From assembly GCA_934725355.1 (NCBI GenBank), contig CAKVAO010000003.1:41454-105453 (forward strand): DNA of 64,000 nucleotides, read 5' to 3'. Both the position numbers and the translations under genes were made by a program. Shown here piece by piece: positions 26,917-35,014 of this stretch; the stretch's first letter is position 1, and every line of letters begins with the position of its first letter. Below the pieces are notes generated by a model. That model had not been told where the DNA came from. It saw only the letters and a list, made by a program, of their open reading frames with translations, and ran no database searches. The stretch is from an uncultured Candidatus Saccharibacteria bacterium (GTDB lineage: Bacteria > Patescibacteriota > Saccharimonadia > Saccharimonadales > Saccharimonadaceae).

Positions 26917-26991
26917 CACTGTCCAATGACACTTCAATAACAGCTTGACACAAGCCCAGTCTTCACTTTAAATAACATGGCTTATTAATTT

Positions 26992-27020
26992 AATATCCCG
27001 TCCTAACAGAACGGGATATT
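26992..27020. terminator. Bidirectional terminator between relA and ppa
   Basis: A 10-bp stem (AATATCCCGT with ACGGGATATT) and 9-nt loop lies in the 150-nt convergent gap. AT-rich flanks on both sides suit termination of both genes. Nothing else gene-like is seen in that gap. Confidence 0.75.
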
Positions 27021-27046
27021 TATTGCTAATTATCGATCGCTAATAT

Positions 27047-27574
27047 CTATTTATTCTGCCAGCGCTTTTGAGCTTCCTTGATTACAGCTTTTGCCTCATC
27101 TAAACCTTCAATACCCTTCACTTCAGTTGATCCAGGCTTCTTTAGATCCTTGTAGTGCGAGAAGTGAAATTCAATTTGCTTCTTTAGCTGCGCCGGTACA
27201 TCGTCAATTGTCTGATATTTATCACCCGTCTCACGGTCATCAGCTGGCACAACAATTACTTTATCATCAACATCTCCGCCATCGACAAACTTTAGTACGC
27301 CTAGTACGCGCGCCTTCAAGGTAACCCCTGTTGGCAGTGGCTCATCAGTTAAAATCAATACATCTAGCTCATCACCATCCTCGTCTAGCGTTTGTGGAAT
27401 AAAGCCATAGTTCGTTGGCTTGGCAAACACTTTTGGCTCAACACGGTCCAATGCCATCACCTTTAAATCACGACGCCACTCAATTTTATTATTGCTACCC
27501 TTCGGAATTTCATTTACCACATTGATAACGCCGCCATCAACATCACCGGCATCCAGAACCTCGTTCCAATCCAT
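27047..27574 (-). CDS. ppa: Inorganic pyrophosphatase, family I
   Basis: Hydrolyses pyrophosphate from biosynthetic reactions; soluble, 175 residues. The metal-binding signature DEDGDELDVLIL at about 65-76 and the NYGFIPQT and PADDRETGDKY motifs identify family I. AGGAG precedes the ATG. Confidence 0.97.
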   Translation of the reverse strand: MDWNEVLDAGDVDGGVINVVNEIPKGSNNKIEWRRDLKVMALDRVEPKVFAKPTNYGFIPQTLDEDGDELDVLILTDEPLPTGVTLKARVLGVLKFVDGGDVDDKVIVVPADDRETGDKYQTIDDVPAQLKKQIEFHFSHYKDLKKPGSTEVKGIEGLDEAKAVIKEAQKRWQNK

Positions 27575-27644
27575 AATATCTCCTATCGTTTAAGTTTTAC
27601 TAGCTATAATTATACAACTCTGCGCACAATCAGACAAAACACAA

Positions 27645-28481
27645 CTAGTGCATAAACTGCTTTATAGCATCCAAATCACTCGACTTGGTGCCATACTTAT
27701 CGATTGTGCGTCCAAACTCGTCACGAGACTTAATAGAATCAATTTCTTCTTCTGTGTCATTTTTAAACTTCTGGATGTCATCATAGATCTTCGCAGCCTC
27801 TCGCGCCGCCTGCTCAGACTGAGTCTTAGAATCCTCAGCTTTTTGCATAATCTGTTTAACAATAGCTTGCGCATCTTCAAATCTGGCAACTTTGCCATCC
27901 TTTGGCGGGTTTTCGATAAACTCGTTAACAGATTGGTCAATCGCAATGTCGTCAGTATGATTATGTATCGTGTCGTCAATAGCACCCAATACAGAACGAG
28001 CTGCTTTCATCGCGCGTTCCGTTACAGCGTCATATTCACTGGTATACGTCTTTACAAAGTCCATTTTAGCTGGATCTGTAACATCTAGAGTCGGATCACA
28101 AGATCCCTGATCGGACGCAGGCTTATCGGTCGGTACTGCCACTGGTTCAGGCACTGACTCTGGCACTGGCGTTGGTTCAGGTGTTGGTTCTGGTGTTGGT
28201 TCAGGGAACTGCTCCATGACTTTCTTAAAATCACCTACGCCAGATTTATCGCTGGTACTAATCGTGTCGTTTTTAACTAATTCCTCTCTAATACTGCCTG
28301 ATTTATTAGCATCAGCATTAGCATTCATGCCAATACCGAATGACGCCAGCGGATCCAAAGTGTTTGAATCATGCAAAGTCTGACCCGACGGAACCATCGT
28401 TACATTATCGCCATCAGTCGGCTTAATCCTCGTATCGTCACTCGCGTCACTATTATTGGAAAATACAGTTGGTATATCCAC
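27645..28481 (-). CDS. Acidic protein with PEPT repeats and a coiled-coil tail, function unknown
   Basis: A 278-residue protein without a signal peptide or transmembrane helix. The N-terminal ~90 residues are polar and look disordered; about 92-125 holds Pro-Glu-Pro-Thr repeats; the C-terminal half is charged and helical (QIMQKAEDSKTQSEQAAREA) and probably a coiled coil. GTG start at 28481 is set by Shine-Dalgarno GGGAGG 4 nt upstream. I do not recognise the family. It is divergent from the PLD-family gene. Confidence 0.7.
   Translation of the reverse strand: MDIPTVFSNNSDASDDTRIKPTDGDNVTMVPSGQTLHDSNTLDPLASFGIGMNANADANKSGSIREELVKNDTISTSDKSGVGDFKKVMEQFPEPTPEPTPEPTPVPESVPEPVAVPTDKPASDQGSCDPTLDVTDPAKMDFVKTYTSEYDAVTERAMKAARSVLGAIDDTIHNHTDDIAIDQSVNEFIENPPKDGKVARFEDAQAIVKQIMQKAEDSKTQSEQAAREAAKIYDDIQKFKNDTEEEIDSIKSRDEFGRTIDKYGTKSSDLDAIKQFMH
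28160..28208 (-). repeat. Short tandem repeat encoding PEPT units
   Basis: Imperfect 12-nt tandem repeats (GGTTCAGGTGTT-like on the plus strand) encode successive Pro-Glu-Pro-Thr/Val units. Such tracts can change copy number by slippage. Confidence 0.7.
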
Positions 28482-28553
28482 GTGCCCTCCCTAAATTAAC
28501 TTATTTAGTATATTAACATAAACACTTCAAAATATTCAAGTCTATCGAATATT

Positions 28554-28562
28554 TGATATAAT
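28554..28562 (+). promoter_or_regulatory. Extended -10 (TGATATAAT) of the PLD-family gene
   Basis: The same nine bases as upstream of relA; hexamer 28557-28562, 10 nt before the ATG. Confidence 0.65.
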
Positions 28563-28572
28563 ACATAGCAAC

Positions 28573-29571
28573 ATGTCTATTCGGGTAAAGTTGCTGCTAC
28601 CACAAGATTACATCAGCACAGCTACAAAGCTTGTCCGCAATGCTAAGCAACGTATCGGACTAGTATCGCTCAGCCTGTTCCGCGACTTATCAACCTCTGA
28701 ATTAATTGGCGCCGTCATGGACGCAGCAAAACGCGGCGTTGACGTACACGTGGCAGCAGACTTCGTAACCTTTGTTTATGCACAGAAGCACCGCATTCTA
28801 TCGCCGGGTTTCTTACTTGGTGGCGATAACCGCGCAGCCGATCAAATTCGGCGTGACTTTCGCCAAGCTGGTGCACGTTTTACTTGGCTAGGAGGCTACA
28901 ATGTTCCTATATTTGTTGGTCGTACCCATTCTAAATGGTGCATTATCGACGACACAGTATTTGCATTCGGTGGAGTAAACACCGAAGACATCGCCATTAC
29001 TAAACAGGCAGACTATATGCTCGAAATCACCGACCCCAAACTAGCCAACCAGCTTTGGCGTGAGCAAATTCACATTGAGCAAGTAGATCGACACCTTGAA
29101 CGCCGTTATAACCGCACAATTAAAACTGACTACGGTACCGTACTAGTTGACGATGGGCGATTAGTTGATTCCATTATTTATAAGCGCACATTAGCCCTCG
29201 CGCAACGAGCCAAGTCTGCCGTACTAGTATCGCAGTATTGCCCTAGCGGTAAATTAGGTCGAGTGATTCGAAATATAGACTCGAAGATTTACTTTAACCA
29301 GAAGAATCTGACTAACGACAAGCTAAATAAGCTCTTGATCGGTTCAAAAAGCCTAATAAATCGAGTTGACAACCAGTATCATCGGAACAGGTATATCCAC
29401 GCTAAGTTCGTTATCTTTACCATGCCTAATGGTCAAGAAATTGCTGTTACTGGGTCACATAACTTTACCACCACCGGCAGCGCACTTGGTACGCGCGAAA
29501 TAGCTCTAGAGACTAGCGACGCCAGCATCATCAAGCAGCTCAAACAATTCCTACATAAAGAAATTGAATAA
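28573..29571 (+). CDS. Phospholipase D-like (HKD) protein
   Basis: A 332-residue protein with two PLD-type halves. The first HKD motif is complete (HSKWCIIDD, at about 118-126). The second (HAKFVIFT) has Thr where the Asp should be, with the following GSHNFT strand conserved. Members act as cardiolipin synthases, phospholipases or nucleases; the role here is undetermined and there is no transmembrane segment. Its stop codon directly abuts the stop of the convergent VanZ-type gene with no bases between. Confidence 0.8.
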   Translation: MSIRVKLLLPQDYISTATKLVRNAKQRIGLVSLSLFRDLSTSELIGAVMDAAKRGVDVHVAADFVTFVYAQKHRILSPGFLLGGDNRAADQIRRDFRQAGARFTWLGGYNVPIFVGRTHSKWCIIDDTVFAFGGVNTEDIAITKQADYMLEITDPKLANQLWREQIHIEQVDRHLERRYNRTIKTDYGTVLVDDGRLVDSIIYKRTLALAQRAKSAVLVSQYCPSGKLGRVIRNIDSKIYFNQKNLTNDKLNKLLIGSKSLINRVDNQYHRNRYIHAKFVIFTMPNGQEIAVTGSHNFTTTGSALGTREIALETSDASIIKQLKQFLHKEIE

Positions 29572-30753
29572 CTAGCTAATTCTAGAATCGTCAATTGCCT
29601 GTTCGGTCTTCTCGTCCACACGATCACGCGGATTAAGCGCAATTGTGCTAGATAACCGTGTACCCGATAGCCGCTCAAACAACAGCGGTCGATGCATAAT
29701 CAATCGAATTAGACTTATTAGCAAGCCGAAGTAATAAACACCACAGAATACTACCGAAAATGCCATCAACTCACTATTTGATATATACTGGACATTTGTT
29801 AAATAGTCCATCGTCAGTTTATACAAGTACGGCAAACCGACAAACAAGACGCCCGCAATTAAATAACGCCAGATAATCCGCCATCGCTTTACTCGCCCGC
29901 CATGTATTGATCGCACTGCCGTTCGCGTTACCCATCCGCCAAAAGTGTAGCCACCGGTCAACGTTGCGGTTGCGGCATAGTATACCACTAAGGCCAAGCC
30001 GCCAAGCTCCATATTAAAAGACAGGCGAATACCCGCCGCGCGCAACATCACGCTAATCGTTAATACCAGAATGTATAAGAACGCGCAATCACAGCCTACA
30101 CCAACCAGACGCCGCAGCCATGATACCTCCCGACTACGCAGCTTACTAGCACGATCAAGTTCTCGCCGACTAGGCAGAATCTTCATTAGTGGCCCCGCTA
30201 GCAGATAGCCAATTGCTCCACCCAGAGTATTAGTCATCAAGTCATCCACGTCAAATAAACGATAGCCGCGTGGGTATAGAAAATATAGGCCGCTTAATTG
30301 CGTTAACTCGAAAAATAAAGACAGCCCGAACGACAGAAAGATTGTCTTAGCAGTGCTACAACGAAAATAGTAGCGCAAATATATTCCGAACGGCACGGTC
30401 ATTAGAACGTTAAATACCGTTTGATAAGCCGCTTTATTGTGGATTAGGTTAGACAGCCAATTACCCGACATGCTATGCAAACCTTCTGCAATATCTCGCG
30501 CAAACCTAAATGGCTCAAGCTGCATAGTTGGACCTGTCATGTGTGCTACATGTGTAATTGTTGGCAGCGGCAAAATGACTAAGAAGTAGATACACATCAG
30601 ATACAAGATAAAAGAATAAACAATCAAAATACGCAACGATAGTACTGAACCATGTTTGTGATAATTATAAAGAATATACGGCAGTGTTATTACCGAGGCT
30701 ATCAACGGAAAACATGCAAACGCAATCATCAAGACATTGGCATATCTTATCAT
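29572..30753 (-). CDS. VanZ-family membrane protein with C-terminal RDD-like domain
   Basis: A 393-residue integral membrane protein. The N-terminal ~200 residues look like a VanZ domain (NVLMTVPFGIYLRYYF, FFELTQL, DVDDLMTNTLGGAIGYLLAG). The rest holds about four more helices of RDD type (SWLRRLVGVGCDCAFLYIL). The exact function of VanZ-RDD proteins is not established. The ATG at 30753 is chosen because TGCTACAAT ends 6 nt before it; an upstream in-frame codon (30798) would lie outside the transcript. Confidence 0.82.
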   Translation of the reverse strand: MIRYANVLMIAFACFPLIASVITLPYILYNYHKHGSVLSLRILIVYSFILYLMCIYFLVILPLPTITHVAHMTGPTMQLEPFRFARDIAEGLHSMSGNWLSNLIHNKAAYQTVFNVLMTVPFGIYLRYYFRCSTAKTIFLSFGLSLFFELTQLSGLYFLYPRGYRLFDVDDLMTNTLGGAIGYLLAGPLMKILPSRRELDRASKLRSREVSWLRRLVGVGCDCAFLYILVLTISVMLRAAGIRLSFNMELGGLALVVYYAATATLTGGYTFGGWVTRTAVRSIHGGRVKRWRIIWRYLIAGVLFVGLPYLYKLTMDYLTNVQYISNSELMAFSVVFCGVYYFGLLISLIRLIMHRPLLFERLSGTRLSSTIALNPRDRVDEKTEQAIDDSRIS

Positions 30754-30759
30754 GATTCT

Positions 30760-30768
30760 ATTGTAGCA
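30760..30768 (-). promoter_or_regulatory. Extended -10 (TGCTACAAT) of the VanZ-RDD gene
   Basis: Hexamer TACAAT at 30760-30765 with TGC upstream, 6 nt before the ATG. It decides the start codon. Confidence 0.65.
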
Positions 30769-30842
30769 TTCATACGACCAAGCCTTTTGCCAAGCCAAGG
30801 TAACTCTCGGTGATTAATCTAGCAGCATTCAAGCTTGAATCT

Positions 30843-30851
30843 TGTTATAAT
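30843..30851 (+). promoter_or_regulatory. pepN extended -10 (TGTTATAAT)
   Basis: Hexamer TATAAT at 30846-30851 with TGT upstream, 6 nt before the ATG at 30858. It excludes the upstream in-frame start at 30810. Confidence 0.7.
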
Positions 30852-30857
30852 ATAAGC

Positions 30858-33338
30858 ATGAACCATTTAATCGACTATTTTGTGCCTGAACACTATAACC
30901 TGTTCCTTAATCTAGATAAGCAAGGACGACGATTTGGCGGCACCGTGACTATTAACGGCAAAACTACCGGCGACGAAATCCGACTACATGCTCGTGGTCT
31001 AAAGATTAAAGCAATACGTTTAGATGGCAAGCCAGCCAATAATTATCATACAGCTGAACACGACGAACTGGTAATTGCTGGCCACGCCAGTGAAATCCGT
31101 GTTGATTTCAGCGGTGTGATCAATGAAACTGATATGCACGGCCTGTACTTAGGTAAGTACAAAATTGGCAACGAACAGCAAGAGCTCCTAGCTACTCAGT
31201 TTGAGTCGCACTATGCACGCGAACTCTTTCCTTGCGTCGATGAACCTGCCGCTAAAGCAACTTTCACACTAAAAGTTCAGGCTACCGAAGAAACAGTGCT
31301 GTCTAACATGCCCGGGCGACACATCAAAAACGCCTGGGAGTTCGAAACAACTCCACGCATGTCTACTTACCTTCTAGCAATCTGCGCCGGCAGTTTTCAA
31401 AAGGTCACTGGACACACCAAACGTGGCGTCGAAGTTAGCGTTTACGCAACTCACGCGCAAGACAAAAGCTCATTAGAGCATGCACTAGAAGTCGCAACAC
31501 GTTGTATAGATTTTTACGAGGATTACTTCGGCGTTGACTATCCATTAACAAAATCTGATCATGTCGCCTTGCCTGATTTCAGCGCTGGTGCTATGGAGAA
31601 CTGGGGGTTAATTACTTATCGCGAAACTGCTCTGCTCGCCAGCTCGGCTGATTCACAGGATACACATGAGTATGTCGCCACTGTAATCGCCCACGAACTA
31701 GCTCATCAATGGTTTGGTGATTTAGTTACCATGCAGTGGTGGAATGATTTGTGGTTAAATGAAAGTTTCGCCAGCATGATGGAACATTACACCATAAATA
31801 AACTTTATCCAGAATATCGCATTTGGGACGATTACGAAACTAGCTATGTACCCCTAGCACTCAAACGCGATGCCCTGCAAAATGTACAAGCGGTGCGCCA
31901 AGACGTAAACGACCCTGCCGAAATTGATTCGTTATTTGATAGTGCAATTGTCTACGGTAAGGGCGAACGTCTGCTAAAAATGCTGATGGAATTTATCGGC
32001 GAGGATAAATTCCGCAATGGACTAACTAGTTATTTTAAAGACATGGCATATCATAACGCCACGGCCGATGATTTATGGCAGCACCTATCGGATACCTCAG
32101 GACAAGATATTAAACAGCTGATGAGCAACTGGCTGATGCGACCAGGATATCCCGTTGTTACTGTAAGCCATGTTGAAGGCACAGAATACAGACTAACACA
32201 ACAGCGTTATCTAACATCGGGCAAGTCTGACGATACTACAGTTTGGTCAATACCACTATTTAGTAATGCCAGCAACTTCCCTGCTTTACTAGACACAACA
32301 GAGTTAGTCGCGCAGCATGATCTTAGTGATGCACCACTTCAGCTAAACCTTGATGACAATGCGCACTTCATCACTAAATACGACGATAAACTATGGCAAG
32401 ACTTAATGCATTCATATAACAAGCAGAACACCGTCAATCAGGTCAAGCTACTACGCGAAGCATTAATGTTAAACGAATCAGGCAACAGTCAATTGTCGCA
32501 AGTAGTCACCATAATTAAGCAATGCCAGAATATCCATAGTTCCGCTATCTGGACAATGGTATCATCAGCACTAGGTAGGCTAGGATTACTAGTTGAGCCA
32601 AATAGCGCTGTGTATAAACAGCTAAAACAGTTTGTCGGGCGACTAGTCCAACCACAGTGGCAAACGTTATCGGTTGCAGACAAATCCACCCTCAGCATCG
32701 ACGAGCAAAAACTCTGGCCGATCATTCTATCACGCTCTATTTACGGCGAGATACCAGAGGCCAAGCAATATGCATTAGACATCTACCACAAGCATCAGAA
32801 CGATGTCGCTGAAATCACCAGCAATATCCGTGCCTGCGTACTATCAACGGCCGTGCGTTACAATGACGCATTCGGAGAGTTATTTAAACTATATCAGTCG
32901 AATCAAAATGCTAATTTGCGCACCGATCTTGCCGCCGCACTAACTAGCTGTCGCAAAGAAGATGAAATTCAACAGTTGCTAGAGCGTCTAACGGATACCA
33001 ACGTTATTAAACCGCAAGATACTATATTCTTTGTATCCTGGCTACTTAGCAGTGTTTACGCACGCAAGACAACATGGCGCTGGCTGCGTGACCACTGGAG
33101 CTGGATCCGTCGAATTTTCGGTGGCGATATGGCTTACGACGATTTTGTTCGCGCTACTGGATCGAGCCTGCGAACGCCAGAAGAATTAGCAGAACACCAC
33201 GAGTTCTTTACACCACTACTGTCCGAGCCTGCCATTACTCGTACAATCAAGCTAGCCGAAAATGAGATTGAAAATCGAATTAAATGGATTGCTGCAAACC
33301 AGGGGAGTTTATCTACACTAATTCAAGAGAATAATTAG
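30858..33338 (+). CDS. pepN: M1-family zinc aminopeptidase
   Basis: Removes N-terminal amino acids from peptides; soluble, 826 residues. The exopeptidase motif GAMENWG and the zinc site HELAHQW plus the downstream Glu in NDLWLNESFA are intact; the C-terminal half is an ERAP1-C-like helical domain. No signal peptide, so it probably acts on imported peptides. In a reduced genome this fits amino-acid supply from peptides, in line with the membrane-tethered peptide-binding protein near 44 kb (inference). Confidence 0.95.
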   Translation: MNHLIDYFVPEHYNLFLNLDKQGRRFGGTVTINGKTTGDEIRLHARGLKIKAIRLDGKPANNYHTAEHDELVIAGHASEIRVDFSGVINETDMHGLYLGKYKIGNEQQELLATQFESHYARELFPCVDEPAAKATFTLKVQATEETVLSNMPGRHIKNAWEFETTPRMSTYLLAICAGSFQKVTGHTKRGVEVSVYATHAQDKSSLEHALEVATRCIDFYEDYFGVDYPLTKSDHVALPDFSAGAMENWGLITYRETALLASSADSQDTHEYVATVIAHELAHQWFGDLVTMQWWNDLWLNESFASMMEHYTINKLYPEYRIWDDYETSYVPLALKRDALQNVQAVRQDVNDPAEIDSLFDSAIVYGKGERLLKMLMEFIGEDKFRNGLTSYFKDMAYHNATADDLWQHLSDTSGQDIKQLMSNWLMRPGYPVVTVSHVEGTEYRLTQQRYLTSGKSDDTTVWSIPLFSNASNFPALLDTTELVAQHDLSDAPLQLNLDDNAHFITKYDDKLWQDLMHSYNKQNTVNQVKLLREALMLNESGNSQLSQVVTIIKQCQNIHSSAIWTMVSSALGRLGLLVEPNSAVYKQLKQFVGRLVQPQWQTLSVADKSTLSIDEQKLWPIILSRSIYGEIPEAKQYALDIYHKHQNDVAEITSNIRACVLSTAVRYNDAFGELFKLYQSNQNANLRTDLAAALTSCRKEDEIQQLLERLTDTNVIKPQDTIFFVSWLLSSVYARKTTWRWLRDHWSWIRRIFGGDMAYDDFVRATGSSLRTPEELAEHHEFFTPLLSEPAITRTIKLAENEIENRIKWIAANQGSLSTLIQENN

Positions 33339-33368
33339 TAACAGCTTCACCACACCGCCACGGTTCGC

Positions 33369-33391
33369 TACCCTGCCTTATTAGCAGGGTA
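33369..33391 (+). terminator. Terminator after pepN
   Basis: TACCCTGC and GCAGGGTA form an 8-bp stem with a 7-nt loop followed by TTTG. A second hairpin (TGTGGC/GCCACA, 33394-33415) follows. These lie in the 165-nt convergent gap before the rnhB-yraN gene. Confidence 0.7.
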
Positions 33392-33445
33392 TTTGTGGCT
33401 AATATTTCTGCCACACAACAATCTAGACTTACCATCCCACCTTGT

Positions 33446-33485
33446 AGATAGGTTATTTACACTACAGATAGGTTATTTACACTAC
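33446..33485. repeat. Two perfect tandem copies of a 20-bp unit
   Basis: AGATAGGTTATTTACACTAC is repeated exactly twice, flanked by TTGTAG and CTACAA, in the convergent gap between pepN and rnhB-yraN. Function unknown; no gene overlaps it. Confidence 0.9.
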
Positions 33486-33503
33486 AAACAGCTAAAGTTA
33501 GAA

Positions 33504-34481
33504 TTAAATTAAATCTAAAGACAAATTATCAATATAATTATCGACAACGATAGGTTCACCATGCAGAGAGCAGCAAGAAATCATACTATCAAAGTATTTA
33601 CTAGCTGGGTTCATTTTCTGGTACACCTGACCAGCAAAGGTCATCTGCTGTAACTTAGTTTTTGTAATAGCAGCAACACCATCGCCATGCGTGTCATTCT
33701 CGCGGTATTTGACCTCACAGAAATTTAACACTTTACCCTTGCGTGCTACAATGTCAATTTCGCATTCCGGTGTTTTCCAATTTCTATCGACTATTTCCCA
33801 ACCTTGCTCGGTTAAATAATCAGCTGCTACGCATTCTGCCTTACGACCCATGGTTTCTTCTACTTTGCGGCGCTCCGTCGCCTCGGCCGCCACTGCCACA
33901 TCCACCAGCTTCTTAATCGGCGCAAAGCTATAACGATGCACCCCCTTTATTGGACCAAATTTTCTCAAGGCTTCACTGTGCGCTGCCGTTCCGTAACCCA
34001 CGTGCGAAGCAAACCCGTAGCCCGGGAATAATTTACCTAGCCGCATCATATAGGTATCGCGTGCAACCTTTGCGACAATTGACGCAGCCTCTACTGACGC
34101 AACCGTAGCATCTGCCTTTGGCATAAATGATACGCGCGGATCATCTAGCATAGCCATCGTGCCATCAATAATAATACGCTCAGCTGATTGCTGGATATCT
34201 ACAGGCAGCTGGTCATATGCTCGACGCGCTGCTAGTTTTAGACTCGCAGTCATGCCTAAGTTGTCTAGTTCCAGTGCGTCAACCCAACCTATGCCAATAC
34301 CGGCAGCATTCCGCTTAATGTAAGGACTGAGCGTCTCGCGCTTTTTCTTACTCAGTTTCTTGCTATCATTTAGGCCTTCATAATGACGCGATATATTCAG
34401 CGCAACTGCACATACAACAAGAGGGCCGGCCCATGGACCGCGCCCTACTTCGTCAATTCCAATTGTGATGTTACTTAGCAT
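33504..34481 (-). CDS. RNase HII fused to a YraN (UPF0102) nuclease domain
   Basis: One 325-residue chain joins two proteins that are usually separate neighbours. Residues 1 to about 195 are RNase HII, which nicks RNA in DNA-RNA hybrids: the acidic active site is seen as D10-E11 (GIDEVGRG), D106 (IIIDG) and D124 (KADATV), with SIVAKVARD following. Residues about 212-325 are a YraN-type restriction-endonuclease-like fold with ECEIDIVARKG and the EVK motif (256-258). The ATG at 34481 begins inside the last codons of rplS (11-nt overlap); the long upstream frame to 34592 is a shadow of rplS. rplS-rnhB-yraN is a common gene order, so fusion of the last two is plausible. Confidence 0.9.
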   Translation of the reverse strand: MLSNITIGIDEVGRGPWAGPLVVCAVALNISRHYEGLNDSKKLSKKKRETLSPYIKRNAAGIGIGWVDALELDNLGMTASLKLAARRAYDQLPVDIQQSAERIIIDGTMAMLDDPRVSFMPKADATVASVEAASIVAKVARDTYMMRLGKLFPGYGFASHVGYGTAAHSEALRKFGPIKGVHRYSFAPIKKLVDVAVAAEATERRKVEETMGRKAECVAADYLTEQGWEIVDRNWKTPECEIDIVARKGKVLNFCEVKYRENDTHGDGVAAITKTKLQQMTFAGQVYQKMNPASKYFDSMISCCSLHGEPIVVDNYIDNLSLDLI

Positions 34482-34938
34482 CTTTCTTGGTAGCCGCATC
34501 GTGCTCAGCAGCTTCGCTAGCCTTAGCCGCTGCCTCGATCTTGGCTTCTGCTGCCTCAGCATCTGCACCCAAGTCATTGATGCTCTTGTCAAACTTCTTG
34601 CTGACCAAACGTGCTGATTTACCAGTGCGGTTGCGTAGGAACGATAGGAAGTTGCGGCGAACCTTACTGCGCTTTACGACCTCGACCTTTTCTACTAGAG
34701 GTGAGTGTAGCAAATAGCTTCTCTCAACACCCACTCCCGAAGCAATCTTGCGCACAGTGATGCGATTAGTAAACGAACCCTTACGATCAGTGCGAATTAC
34801 AACGCCTTCAAACATCTGAATACGAGTCTTGTTGCCCTCTTTAATTTGCTGATAAACACGCACGGTATCACCGCTACGTACATCAACGACCTTGGCTTTC
34901 TGCTGTGCCTTGTCGATTTCCTTAATTAATTCACTCAT
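34471..34938 (-). CDS. rplS: 50S ribosomal protein L19 with Ala/Glu/Lys-rich tail
   Basis: Large-subunit ribosomal protein at the interface with the 30S subunit. The first ~115 residues are a normal L19 (VRSGDTVRVYQQIKEGNKTRIQMF, GVGVERSYLLHSP, VRRNFLSFLR). A 40-residue C-terminal extension rich in A, E and K is added (ending in ATKKDAK), which the core family lacks. TTAGGAG precedes the ATG, similar to the tig start. It overlaps the rnhB-yraN start by 11 nt. Confidence 0.96.
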   Translation of the reverse strand: MSELIKEIDKAQQKAKVVDVRSGDTVRVYQQIKEGNKTRIQMFEGVVIRTDRKGSFTNRITVRKIASGVGVERSYLLHSPLVEKVEVVKRSKVRRNFLSFLRNRTGKSARLVSKKFDKSINDLGADAEAAEAKIEAAAKASEAAEHDAATKKDAK

Positions 34939-35014
34939 AACACTCCTAATAAATATTAGATTTCAAACTCTGTTATATCATATCACACTTAGCAGATTTT
35001 ACAAATAGCAGCCT

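Noticed and set aside
26897..27046. Possible tRNA or small RNA in the relA-ppa gap
   Set aside because: Hairpins are present but no cloverleaf, anticodon arm or T-loop sequence could be formed; terminator structures explain it.
34482..34592. In-frame extension of the RNase HII gene to 34592
   Set aside because: It lies wholly inside rplS in another frame, has no RNase HII homology, and the ATG at 34481 starts exactly at the conserved GIDEVGRG region.
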